DNA of 64,000 bases from Pogostemon cablin (GCA_023678885.1 CM042972.1:11614501-11678500); one strand, 5' to 3'. Counted from the first letter of the stretch, positions 25,235 to 35,966 are shown. A program made the numbers and translations. The notes: generated by a model not told the origin, from the letters alone.

Positions 25235-25468
25235 TCAGGTGAAGAGCGAATTGGGGCTTGGATTTTGTTGTTCATCAAAGAGCATATGACTGGCAGTCTT
25301 AAGTTTGATAATCATATTAGACACCTCTCTGAGATGTCGTCTAATTGTATGATTTGGTTTCTTCTCATAAGTGTCGAACTTAATAGTCAACTGCATAAAC
25401 CTTGTGACCGATGTACCACCAAACTTCTTACATAGATACACCAAGATATCATGTGCAGTAAGATTCAT
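25235..25468 (-). pseudogene. Element B gag fragment, copy 1
   Basis: A 77-codon frame contains TSVTRFMQLTIKFDTYEKKP, HTIRRHLREVSNMI and FDEQQ, the conserved core of plant copia gag (UBN2-type). It is bounded by stops on both sides and lacks the N-terminal start and the C-terminal part. Confidence 0.75.
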
Positions 25469-26071
25469 GAATTATTACATCGATTACTGAGCTTACAAGA
25501 ATACCTCATGCAATGGAATTTTCCTTTACCATGCCTGGTACACTTCTTGGTCATGCCTCCCTTGATTTCCAATTCCCTCGCCTGAATCAGCCATCATTTG
25601 GTTTATAGCATTCAATGTATTTTGTTCATACAATACGTACCAAATTTTATGACACCTTGTGTCATAATTGTCACCATTGAGTTTCTCACATTTGTTCAAC
25701 TCAGCGACAATAGATTTTGATGCTATTTTCTTTGATAGAGATTAAAGTGATTCAGTATGTTAATAATATTTTATTAAGTTTTATGTTAAGCCAAACAAAG
25801 ACATCTCAATCAATAACACAAGATTTAATCTCAAAAAATAGCTCGGAGACTACTAATCATCAATCTCATCAAGTGTCATAATACTAGATTCTTGTTTCAA
25901 AACATAAAACACATAGAAGGTTCAAGTAATTTATAATAACATTGAACTGCCACTAATAAATCTAACTTAAACAACCATCTAAAATAGCAAAACACCAAGT
26001 CTGACAAATCATGAACATAAAAATTCTAATGAACTCCCTGAGTTTCCAATTAGAAATACAATGGAAATGAA

Positions 26072-26935
26072 TTAAGGAAATCTACGGATTAATCTCCCTA
26101 ATTTATCATCACTAGATTTCCATCGATGCTCATGATTAAATTTCTTAGTCCCCACACTATAGGTAGCTTGCCCTAGAGGACCTATATGAGGATTCTTTAT
26201 CTGACGCTTCTCTTGACCACTCAGTCTCAAAGAATCAGAATGTCGAATCCTTCCCATCCTTAAGCAGGCTGATCTTAGTGCATGTGTCTTATCTCTTGCT
26301 ACAGAAGCATCGACCAAATCTTGCATAATTTGTCGACCATTAGGTTTCACTTCATAAGTCTCCCACTGAACCCAAAAATCCTTTTATAGGTAAGGAGGCA
26401 AAGTGTTCGCCCATGTCTCAGGACTGGAAACTTCGAAATACTTATCACGTGAAATCGTATTGCTATAAATTAAAGGCAACTAACGGTTGTAGAGTTCAAT
26501 CAATTCAATTGCGTGGTCACTTAAGTTATGTGTTGGCTTCATTTTATAATTCCAAAATTCATGAAGGACTTCCTCTTTAGTCCTAATGTCTTTCTCTGAA
26601 ATTGTTCCTCGTCCTGATATACCTCTTAGAAAACGAGCAACCAAAAACAAACATACTAGTGTTAGTCAAACTATATCACATGAATTTCCCCTCAATTTAA
26701 TATATATGGAAACAATTTTCCAAGATGCAATAGGTATATTCACAAGTGAATCAGTCCAACTCACTTTGGCTCCCACTTCATAGGCTACAGGAGTTTGAAC
26801 AACTCTTACATCACTCAACACCATGAATTTAGAATTAAATAACATATTAAGGTGCATTCTACCAAAAATTGCAACCAAATAGCCACCCCATAGGTTCGTA
26901 TTCAGCAAATATGTCATAAAATGAAGTAAAACCAC
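26072..26935 (-). pseudogene. Unrecognised minus-strand frames between leader and gag of element B, copy 1
   Basis: Two frames, 26935-26666 (89 codons) and 26350-26072 (92 codons), are on the element's sense strand between its leader and gag. They show no motif I recognise. They may be remains of an extended gag N-terminus, or of a host sequence carried by the element. They are identical in copy 2. Confidence 0.35.
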
Positions 26936-26959
26936 ATATACACACTAAAGATGACGTCA

Positions 26960-27400
26960 AACGCTCCCTAAAATGTCACCATTGGACTCCACGCGTCGAA
27001 ACATGTGGAAATACATCAAAAAATTACCGGAAAATGGCTTCACGCGTCAGAAACGTGCCTGCACGCGTCTGCCAGAGGTCCCACGCACCAGCACGCGCCG
27101 GCAGGCGCTCTCACGCGCCTCCACGCACCAGCTGTGGGGTGTTCACTACCGGTGCATGTGTCACACGCGCCACAACCATCGACGGTGTTTGTCAGTGAGT
27201 GTACACCACGCGCCATCACCGGAATCCGGCGCGTGGGTATCACATGCTACCACTGGCCGTCCGTTCGCCGGCATGTTTTCGCCACGCGCCACCAATGGAC
27301 CTGACCCCGTTGGGCCCTGGTTCCGGGCTGACCAGCTTGGTCCGACCCGATTTGTCTGGCCCGACCCGGTTCAAAGGCAGTTATGATTTATTACAGTAAG
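26960..27400. other. GC-rich leader of element B, copy 1
   Basis: About 440 bp dominated by repeats of cacgcgcc, cacgcgtc and ccacgcacc words. Open frames on both strands come from base composition and word repetition. The position is between the primer-binding site and gag, as in elements A and C. Confidence 0.65.
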
Positions 27401-27842
27401 GTCCCTGAACTTTTTCTAATTTTCAAAAAATGCCCTCTCAATTTTCTGAAACCTTGCAGATTTGGTACAATTTTGGGAAAACATTCAAAAAATCATAACT
27501 TGAATTTTAGAAGGCTAAAAATTGCACAAAAATACTGATGGACTCCTCTCAACGAGTCTTATCCAGTGGTATAATCAAAACATGCTTTTTCTTGCAAGAA
27601 AAAAAGACAAAAATTCACACCCTTTAACATTAACGGTGAATTACAACGTCAAAAATACATACCCACTGGAAACAACGTAATCTGCCTTAAACTCATATAA
27701 TGACCCATCAATGTCACATAATTCACCAATCATATATCATCAAACACTAGAATCATGTATGATTATTTATACCGAAAAAAGCAGAAAACTAAGAAACATG
27801 AAATATCTTAATTCCAGAAAATCAAACGGAGTACCAACCATT

Positions 27843-28403
27843 GGCTCTGATACCAATGTTGGAAAACTCACGTTTTTAAGAGTACACAACCTAATCATGC
27901 TTAGAGAAGAATCTCATACCTCTCACCGTATGATTGTGTTGCAGCGGAAGAACACGTACAAACCTGTTGGTACTCACGTTGGTAAACTGTGATCTCTGGA
28001 TCAATCCTTCAACACTGGGTTGATAGAATATGTTTTCACAATATAGCACTAATCTGTGGAATATGAAGTTGTGTGCATTGTGTTTCAGGAGAGGAAAAAC
28101 GAGAGAAAAAACTCTTCTCTACGTTCTGCGTAAAACGTTCTGACACACACCTCGCATATATTCGCTTATCGCATACATATATACTGCCTCCATGCAGTAA
28201 TATCTCTCCAAGGAGATGGGAGTTGAAACTTCCGTTTCATAACTACCTCTTTATCTCATCCACTTTCATATGTGGAATTAATATCAAATAAATATTATTA
28301 ATAATTATTTACAATAAACTACAAGAGTTAGTATTTTGTAAATAAGATTTACATCATAAATCCTTATAGATTGTGTGGTTCTCTTAATTTAAGCACCCTA
28401 ACA
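27843..28403 (-). repeat. Element B primer-binding site and 5' LTR, copy 1
   Basis: The minus strand reads TTGGTATCAGAGCC at 27856-27843, complementary to initiator tRNA-Met. Adjacent is the LTR 28403-27857 (547 bp), beginning TGTTAGGGTG and ending TTTTCCAACA on the minus strand, so the TG...CA ends are intact. Confidence 0.88.
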
Positions 28404-29448
28404 ATACATAGGACACATATAGGATTTGAAGGGGGGTTACAGAGTTTACACCATGAACCCATTTGCACGAGTGTTTGTGAAACTACAAATAGCCTTATTC
28501 AAAATGTCATGGTGGATTCATGGCTATCAGTTCAACTATTGAGCTGTTGGTTCATTATGGAGCGAATTCTGCGTCTCCTACGTGTTAATAGGTGGGGTAG
28601 GACTTCCCTCTATAGATAATTGTGTGAGTATAGTCTTACTTACTCTTTCTTATTCACAAATATTGTTATATTTTACTAATTATTACGTTCCACAATTATA
28701 CAAAGGTTTATATGAGATCGTCTCACTCATTAGATGAATAAAATGTATAACTTCTATAATAAAAATGATATTCAATTAATGAAATTAAGTGATAATGCTA
28801 TTTCATAAAAAAATTTATAATATAAATAAAAAGTAATAACATTTTATTGCAAAAGTGATAACATTTTATAGCAAAAATGATAACTAATTTAAAAAGTATA
28901 AAATGGTCTTATACAAAACTTGCCCCCACAATTATTGTTGTATTTTTCTTTATGGTACATGAAATTCACATAAAATAATTATTATATCTATATGGGAACA
29001 CACACGACATGACCAATACAACTACCGACTATATATTATACTATTATCTTTTAATTTAAATTTCATTAAAATATTATATTCCTTAATATATGAACAAATA
29101 ATAAATGTAACAATAATTGTAGTGAGAGTAAGTGATAAGTTTTTAATTTTTTATTTCACTATTACGAGCTATTTAGTTTAGTGTGAACTTGATTATCATA
29201 AATTATGTTAAATCATGTTTTTCGTAAAATTATTTTTATTACATGAAAGATTATTTTTTAAGGAGATAAACTATTCTTCTCCTAAACAATATTCTATTTT
29301 CTTCAAAGAGATGGATTATGGTGCAACTGGTTGTACCAATTGAATTGATACAATCTTGGTCCTTACCCTTCTTAATTAATTCATGTTCCTTCATTAATTT
29401 TGTTTTTTATTTTATTTTTAAATTTTTTTATTTAAATGACTACTATAC
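28404..29448. other. Intron 1 interval without a recognised gene (copy 1)
   Basis: A 200-bp stretch at 28420-28620 is less AT-rich and has open frames on the plus strand, but I recognise no domain. It could be the continuation of the host DNA interrupted by element B. The rest is AT-rich and featureless. The copy 2 counterpart is 48911-49955. Confidence 0.4.
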
Positions 29449-29620
29449 TCTAAACCCTAAACCCTAAGGGATAATTATACCCTAAACCCTAAACCCTAGG
29501 GGATAATTAACCCTAAACCATAAGGGTAAAATTACAATTATACCCTAAATCCTAAACCATAGGGGATAATTATACCATAAACCATAAGGGTAAAATTACA
29601 ATTATATCCCTAAAATTAAA
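29449..29620 (+). repeat. Interstitial telomere-like repeats, copy 1
   Basis: Degenerate CCCTAAA units (several perfect pairs around 29451-29467 and 29480-29498) alternate with ggataattatac spacers. This is the plant telomere heptamer on the C-rich strand. The block is flanked by direct repeats of ggttgtaccaattgaa at about 29329 and 29689. Confidence 0.85.
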
Positions 29621-30027
29621 AAAAAAACAGTAATGTACAGCAACAATTAAAAAAAAGAGGAAAACACACACCGAAAATGAAGGAAAGAGGTTGTACCAAT
29701 TGAAGGTTGTACACAAGTCTTTACCTTCTCCAAATTATGTCACTAATATTAAAAAATGGAGTATAGCATAATAATTATTAAATTAATCTATTTTGAATCT
29801 CACCAACTATATGAAAATTAATCTCATACAAACTAATCAAAATAATTTTTAGCTTCGATGGAGCACCGTCATGGCCTCATCATCATGGCAGATTTCAGGA
29901 ATACAAGTTTTCACTTAATTTAAAGAAATTACATTTTAATTTTATTAAGATATTTCAATTATTCTTATTAGACAAAATGATCATATATAAATCCCATAGG
30001 ATGATGATGAGGCATATGTAAATGTAT

Positions 30028-30136
30028 CTTCAGTAAGATCAAGAGTGGCATTTTGAGCTCCGGCGGTGAATAAGAGTTGGCCGACGGTGAAGACAAAGAG
30101 CATCTGCCGCCCCACCTCCGCCGCCGTACGAATCAT
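30028..30136 (-). pseudogene. Receptor kinase exon 1 (signal peptide), 14.6 kb upstream of exon 2
   Basis: Starting at the ATG at 30136-30134, this 109-nt exon encodes MIRTAAEVGRQ, a hydrophobic core MLFVFTVGQLLFTAGA, then AQNATLDLTE plus one base. LRR-VIII-2 proteins begin with exactly this layout (signal peptide, AQNATT-like motif, E/A-RALN). Joining the lone G to exon 2 restores Ala-Arg-Ala-Leu-Asn in frame. The base after the exon is A where the GT donor is expected (GAAG then ATAC), so the donor appears to carry a +1 G-to-A change. Its assignment rests on sequence resemblance and phase fit; transcript evidence is needed. Confidence 0.75.
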
Positions 30137-30286
30137 ATGTGAAGAATAATAAAGCATCAACGGGCAGTATCTTGATCTTTTGTGGGGGAAGGCATACGAT
30201 GATGATGATATATGAGTGACTAAGAATGCGTTGGGCCATCGATTAATATACTAATCAGATTATAATATGAAAACACTTACTTCCAA

Positions 30287-30557
30287 TGTTAGGCGGATAC
30301 GGTCGTCATCGTCGTCCGTGTTCGTCGTCTACGCCGGAGAAGGTGGTCGAGGGAAGAACTCCACAGTGCTCAGATTCCCGTTGAATTCACACAAGAATTC
30401 AAATCCACGTTCTACCCGTAAGGGTCACAAATAAGTGATTAAATTAGACCAAAAGTGTAAGGCTATGGGCCAAGACACACTTGGCATAATACTTTGAGAG
30501 AAGAAGACCAGCATTTGGGCCAAATACCCAACGGACCCAATAAATCTCCACCTTGAC
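30287..30557 (-). repeat. Element C 3' LTR and polypurine tract, copy 1
   Basis: The 256-bp LTR reads on the minus strand from TATTGGGTCC (30542; the expected TG is mutated to TA) to CCGCCTAACA (30287). The purine-rich AAGGTGGAGATT precedes it on the minus strand. The LTR has the same orientation as the receptor kinase and ends 150 bp upstream of that gene's ATG, so it could act as a promoter. It differs from the copy 2 3' LTR at one base (30484). Confidence 0.9.
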
Positions 30558-30831
30558 CCAAATCATCTACCCTTGTGTATAACTAAATGGGAATTCATCA
30601 TTGCACTTTTCCCCGGACACCTGCAAAACGAAAGATACAAAGTCAAATGCAAGATCCAGAAATTTGACACAAAGTCAAGGTATCACAAAAGATACACAAA
30701 TCTAAGCCGAAGCAAAGATCACAGACACACAGTCACAAAATGTTTAAAATATCCCAAGGACAAAATAAACGGAGCACACAAGCTCAAGAGTGAACACAAC
30801 ATCCACGGAAAAGAACTGCATACAACATGCT

Positions 30832-32349
30832 TCATTCAAGAGAGTCGAAATTTAAAGTCCTCATGCAGGACCTAAATTTTTCAACAGATAAGCATTTAGT
30901 ACCCATATCAGCAGGATTAAACTCAGATGCAATCTTTTCCAGGTTAACAATACTTTTTTCCACAATATCATGAATGAAATGATACCTAACATCTATATGC
31001 TTGGTTCTATCATGGAAAACAGGATTTTTACACAATTGAATCGCAGACATACTATCAGAAAATACAGTGGAACATTTGTCAAGAAAACATATTTCATTCA
31101 AAAGACCTTGCAGCCAAATAGCTTCCTTTAAAGCATCAGTAATAGCCATGTATTCAAATTCAGTTGTAGATAAAACAACCACATGCTGTAACTGAGACTT
31201 CCAACTTATGCAAGAGCCACACAAAGTAAACACATAAGAAGTTGTAGACTTCCTATTATCCCTATCATTTGCATAATTGGAATCAACATAGCCAACAAGG
31301 CTCACACCATTTGCAGATTTGGAAAAGCGCAAACTTACCTCCATGGAGCCCTTGAGGTATCTCAAGAGCCATTTCAAAGTCTCCCAACGAGGTGCACATG
31401 GATTAGCCATATACCTACTCAAGCAACTAACAGAATATACAATATCTGGTCTAGTGCTAACCATAAGATACATAACAGACCCAATGACATTGGAATAAGG
31501 AACCTTTTCCATTTCAGCAATTTCAGAATCAGTCTTTGGAGACTGATCCTTACTTAACACAAAGTGAGCAGCAAGAGGCACATTCACAGTTTTAGCAGAC
31601 ATCATAGAGAATTTACTCAAAATCTTTTTAACATATAAAATCTGATTAAGCAAGAGAACATTGTTCTTCCTATCTCTATCAATGTTCATACCAAGAATCC
31701 TTTTAGCATCTCCAAAATCTTTCATATCAAAATTATAACATAGACTCTTTTGAACAAGCTCAACATATTTAAGATCAGGGCTAACAATTAGCATATCATC
31801 CACATATATGAGCAGAAAAACAGGAACAGAAATATCAATCTTGAAGTAAAGACAATTATTATGCAAGCTTCTCTTAAACTTCAACGATGTCATGCATTGA
31901 TCAAACTTCTTATTCCACTGTCTAGGAGATTGTTTCAAGCCATACAAGGATTTCTTCAAAAGACATACATGATCAGGATTTTTGGGGTTCACAAAACCCT
32001 CAGGTTGTTTCATGAAAATCTTTATGTCTAAATCACCATTAAGAAAAGCCGTTTTGACATGCATTTGCTTCAATTCCCAATCAAAATGAGCAACTAATGC
32101 AAGCATTATACGAATAGTGGTGAATTTAACAATAGGAACAAATATTTTATTATAATCAACCCCTTCCTTTTGAGTAAAACTTTTTGCTACCAATCTAGCT
32201 TTAAATCTAACATTTTCAGGCTCATGTTTCACTTTGAAAAGCCACTTGCAATCAACAACAGAGCAATGAGCAGGTTTTGGAACCAGAGTCCAAGTATGAT
32301 TAACATGCAACGATTTCATTTCATCTTTCATAGCATTTAACCATTTCAT
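30832..32349 (-). pseudogene. Element C reverse transcriptase-RNase H, copy 1
   Basis: This 505-codon frame is the best preserved part of the element. Landmarks: FKARLVAK (residues 49-56), KTAFLNGDL (99-107), SLYGLKQSPRQWN (134-146), the catalytic YVDD (182-185), the VPYSNVIGSVMYLM block, and RNase H motifs VDSNYA and TEFEY. The first catalytic aspartate of reverse transcriptase, in the usual QMDVKTAF motif, is His here (residue 97), which should abolish polymerisation. It is preceded by a stop that separates it from the integrase end. Copy 2 shares the His. Confidence 0.92.
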
Positions 32350-32373
32350 AGAGTTGTCAGATTTTAAAGCCTC

Positions 32374-33949
32374 TTAATAGGTCTTAGGTTCATTATCAAC
32401 ACTTTCAAACGCATTACAAGTATGAGTATTAATATGAAAATCATCATACCTAGCAGGTGTCCTTCTAGGTCTATCCCTAGGCAACACATAGTCATCATCT
32501 TCAGGAATATCATGCACATTTTCATCATTGATAGCAGGTTCATTGGCAACAAGTTCTTGATCAACAACGGTGTCAGGCAAGTTTTCAACATCAGATAACA
32601 AAGGAGACAACTCCACCTCACTCGAAGAAGTGGTAGGATCATGTAAAGGCACAACATCAGGCATAAGAGCAGATAAGCAAGGAAATTCATATTCATTGAA
32701 GATCACATCCCTACTAATCACGATTTTAAAACCCGATTCAGAAAAATCTCACAGCCTATAACCTTTAACAACCTCAGGATAACCAAGAAAAACACATTTT
32801 CTACTCCTAGAATCCAATTTGTCATGTTTCTGACGCACAAACGCAGCACAGGCAAATACACGTAGCACAGAATAATCAATACTTTTACCAAAAAACACAT
32901 AGTCAGGGCACTTACCCTTTAAAGTCACAGAGGGGGATTTGTTTATTAAAAATACTGCGGTAATAAGTGCCTCACCCCAAAACTTTTTAGAAAGTCCAGA
33001 AGACACCAACATGCTCCTCACCCTTTCTAACAAAGTCCTATTCATCCTCTCAGCAACCCCATTCTGTTGGGGAGAGTAAGGAGCAGACTTATGTCTCACA
33101 ATTCCAGATTTGACATATAAATCATCCATGGCATTATTGCAAAATTCCAATCCATTATCAGTTCTAAGATACTTAATCTTTTTACCCATTTGATTTTCAA
33201 TCAAAGTTTTCCAATTTTTGAACTTTTCAAAAACATCAGATTTGTTTTTAAGCAAAATCACCCACACTTTTCTTGAAAAATCATCAATAATGGTCAGAAA
33301 ATACACATTGCCACCTTGAGTTGGCTCACTAGAAGGCCCCCACACATCAGCATGCAGGTACTCAAGTATATCACTACACGAAGAAGTCTTAGGGTATGGG
33401 GAAACAAGGAATTTCACCTTCGCAAGTTTGCCTTGCACACAAGAATCACAAAAAAGGAATGCATGTAAGCTTATCATTACCAAAAGAACCAGCTTTATGC
33501 AATATTTCAAGACCTTTTCCACTCATGTGACCTAACCTACCATGCCAAATATTTGTTTTATCTTCTTTAACATCGTTAGCAGACATAACAATAGATTTAG
33601 CACAACAAACATACAGGTTATTCCTTTTTTCAGCATTAAAGATGGGCACAGAACCCTTTACAATATACATGCAACCCTTTCCCCACCTACCCTCAAGTCC
33701 ATCATCTTCAAGTGCAGCACAGGAAATCAAGTTGTTACACAAATCAGGCACATGTCGCACGTTTTTCAAAGTGAACACAGAATCATCTTCAAAACGCAAG
33801 CAAATGTCACCAACACCAAGCACATCACATCTTCTTTCATTAGCCATAGACACAAATCCATGAGAAACATTTTTATATGAAGAGAAAAGATGTTTAAAAG
33901 GTGTCATATGAAATGTGCAACCAGAGATGAATACACAGAATTCACACAA
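32374..33949 (-). pseudogene. Element C protease-integrase region, copy 1
   Basis: Three frames cover this part. 33949-33446 holds the protease end and the HHCC zinc finger start (WHGRLGHMS). 33522-32749 holds the second half of the finger (CDSCVQGK) and the integrase core with LHADVWG, RTDNG and GVAERMNRT, the D-D-E residues. 32721-32374 is the integrase tail and linker. A frameshift near 33450 and in-frame stops at about 32749 and 32374 break the polyprotein. Confidence 0.9.
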
Positions 33950-34782
33950 TTATCAGAAATAGCAAATACATCACCATAATTCACAGATTCAGAGGCAACA
34001 TTAGCATGATCATTAGAATTATTCCTCTTAGGATGAGGACACTTGTTTGCAAAATGTCCCCTTTCATGGCAATTAAAGCATTTCTTCTTTTTCTTGTCTC
34101 CATTCTGATTATTCTGGGATTTCACATCAGAATTTTTGTCCTTGTTCTTATTCTTGTTCTTGTTATGATTGTTAGGTTTCCCCTTAACATGCATAACCTC
34201 CCCAGAATTCTTAACACCCCCATTTTATTTTAAATCATGCTCTTTGCTTTTTAAGGCATTCACCACAATATCAAGAGTAACGTCATCACGACCATACTTT
34301 ATAGCAGATTTGACATCATTGTAAGAATCAGGTATAGCATTTAAAAGCACAATAGGAGTGTATTCATCAATATGCTTGTCACCAGTTAGCTTAATATCTT
34401 GAATCAACTTCGTGAACACATCCAAATTTTCTTCAACATCTTTGTTTAAATAAAGTTTAAAACGAAATAATTTTTCCAGAAGAAACATTTTACTAGGCAA
34501 AGATGTTTCAGTGTACAGCTTATCCAACGTTTCCCACAAAACTTTTGCGGACTCATGCACACCAACTTTTCTAAGCACAGGATCAAAAAGATTCAAGATA
34601 ATCGCAGACAAAGCAAGCTCATTCATCTCAGTTTTTTGAGCAAGTGTATCATCCTTATCATACGAGTGATCTACAGCTTTGAATACCCTTTGTTGAATGA
34701 GTATGCACTTCATTTTCTGTTTCCAGATACTGAAGTCTCGCTTACCATCAAACGGTGCTTGTCCAAACGAAGACGAAGCCAT
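33904..34782 (-). pseudogene. Element C gag with zinc knuckle, copy 1
   Basis: From the ATG at 34782 the frame reads copia gag (FDGKRDFSIWKQKM, VLWETLDKLY, KLIQDIKL). An in-frame stop at 34225 interrupts it. The same frame then continues through an Asn/Lys-rich linker to the zinc knuckle CFNCHERGHFANKC. A frameshift separates it from the protease frame at about 33910-33950. Confidence 0.9.
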
Positions 34783-35886
34783 GGGTATTTAAAGTTTAGT
34801 AGAACACACTTTGAACGGAGAAAAATACAGAAATACAGAGCAACAATCTGTCACACGCCAGGTTGACACCACTCTAATCACACACAAAGCGAGAAATGGA
34901 GCAGTATAACACACAAGGACAGATTTTTAGCAGCGGAAATTGAAAGACTAAGATGACAGTTTCACAAAAAAAAAGAACAGTAATAAGACGGCCAGCCGCC
35001 TCAGGGCATCACACAAGAGCAAATAAGAGGGCCAGCCGCCTCAGGGCATCAGACAAGAAAAAATAAATAAGAAAGACTCAAGCTATTTCACCAGAACGGT
35101 GTCTCCGACGAGAACACCGTACCACCTCTACGAGCCACCAGCCCGTTACTTAATGGGGCGGATCCCTCGTAGTCTTGTTCACGTAGCAAACACGAACGGG
35201 GCAGCCTCCACTCCAAGTTTCAACCTACACACAAAGTGAGAAACTTTGGGGGATAGTGAAGGCCCAATCTGAAAATTTTCAAAAAAAAAATGATCCGGAA
35301 AAATAACAAAACAAATCTGAAATATTTTCGGAACAACATAAAATGAGGAGGAGAGACACTTCCCTTCCACAAAATAGAGAGCCCAATCTGACAGGAACCC
35401 TAACGCCGGCGGTCAACTCCGGTGGTCAACGGCGGCGGTGGCCGGAGTTCAGCGGCGACGGCAGGAGGCTGACTGTCAGCAGTGGCGGCGCGGCTGCAGA
35501 TCCGAATCCAGATGGTTGCTGGCGGTGTCCGGAAGCTCCAGCGGTGGACGGAGGCGGGTCAGTCACGACGGCGGCTGAACCCTAGCGGCGGCGGCGGTGC
35601 GCTCCAGCAGTTCACTAACAGATAGCGACGTGAGCGGCTCCGATCAACGACGAGGGCTGGCGGTCGGCGGCGGCATCGAACAACAGCAACCGTTTCCAAC
35701 TGATGGCGACTATTCTGACCGCGACTGCACCTCGTCGCGTTTTCGGCGTACAGCAAGGAGGGCGGCGTTGACGAGCAGCAGGCTGGTGGCGGAACAGCGG
35801 CGTCCTTCAGCGGCGAGCAGATTGACAGCCGGAAGCGGCGGTAGATCGCGACACCCTCCTTCAGATCGGCAACGGCGATCGAAGTG
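34783..35886 (-). other. Element C leader, copy 1 (truncated)
   Basis: The untranslated leader upstream of gag. It holds a direct repeat of gccagccgcctcagggcatca (34991 and 35036) and a GC-rich, cggcgg-rich tract at 35400-35886. Open frames on both strands here are compositional. Confidence 0.7.
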
Positions 35887-35966
35887 GCTACACAACTCGC
35901 CGCTAATATTACAACCATTTGTGGCTGAAATCCTCCAACTTCTGAATATGTTGTTCAAAGCTCTTG
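35887..35966 (-). pseudogene. Truncated second copy of receptor kinase exon 2, fused to element C leader
   Basis: The first 80 bases of exon 2 (acceptor included, encoding RALNNIFRSW to GELCS) are repeated here, then the sequence changes at the junction into element C leader read on the minus strand. A minus-strand frame at 35918-35559 runs across the join for 119 codons, but it is not in the exon's reading frame. In the exon's own frame the fusion continues about 50 residues beyond the join to a stop near 35710. Confidence 0.9.

Larger units (their letters stand above)
22230..28403 (-). mobile_element. Ty1-copia element B, decayed, copy 1
   Basis: A minus-strand copia retrotransposon inside the kinase's intron 1. 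The order is LTR 28403-27857, primer-binding site 27856-27843, GC-rich leader 27400-26960, unknown frames 26935-26072, gag 25468-25235, zinc knuckle near 24870, integrase 24316-23594, reverse transcriptase 23410-22650, RNase H to about 22250. Coding parts are split by many stops and frameshifts. The 3' LTR was not recognised, so its age cannot be estimated from LTRs. Confidence 0.85.
9518..30136 (-). pseudogene. LRR-VIII-2 receptor-like kinase with malectin domain, probably inactivated
   Basis: The gene encodes a plasma-membrane receptor-like serine/threonine kinase of the LRR-VIII-2 subfamily (Arabidopsis At1g56130/At1g56140 type): signal peptide, leucine-rich repeats, malectin domain, one membrane helix, cytosolic kinase. 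I infer 24 exons: exon 1 at 30136-30028, exon 2 at 15447-15270, nine 72-nt LRR exons at 15190-13355, then smaller LRR, malectin, membrane and kinase exons down to the stop at 9518. Exon lengths sum to 3084 nt, and exon phases agree at every junction I checked, giving 1028 codons, a normal family length. Lesions: a TAA at 10622-10624 (codon 753), where relatives have Tyr in VKLYGCC, and A instead of G at the first base of the exon-1 donor. Exon 2 onward is otherwise in frame. If translated, the product would be an ectodomain with membrane anchor and a broken kinase. A sequencing error at the stop remains possible. Confidence 0.88.
15369..35888 (+). repeat. 20.5 kb tandem duplication, copy 1
   Basis: This unit is repeated directly next to itself at 35889-56394. 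It runs from inside exon 2 of the receptor kinase through intron 1, exon 1 and most of copia element C. The offset between matching positions is 20519 at the left end and 20506 at the right end, the 13-bp difference being explained by indels of 1, 10, 1 and 1 bp. By eye I count about ten substitutions (for example near 17415, 18965, 24209, 27049, 30484, 31434 and 34929). Confidence 0.97.
30287..35888 (-). mobile_element. Ty1-copia element C, copy 1, truncated by the duplication breakpoint
   Basis: The minus-strand copia element retains its 3' LTR (30287-30542), polypurine tract (about 30543-30557), pol, gag and part of the leader, but stops at 35888. There the sequence jumps into receptor kinase exon 2 of the second copy. 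It has no 5' LTR or primer-binding site and cannot transpose by itself. Its left end keeps the TCCAA half of the target-site duplication (30282-30286). Confidence 0.93.

Noticed and set aside
27005..27386. Overlapping 99- to 137-codon frames on both strands (also 47512-47893)
   Set aside because: They are shadows in the cacgcgcc-rich leader of element B; multiple frames open at once indicate low complexity, not a gene.
30039..30239. 66-codon minus-strand frame with a Gly run
   Set aside because: It is a different frame over kinase exon 1; the signal-peptide frame is the one that fits exon 2.
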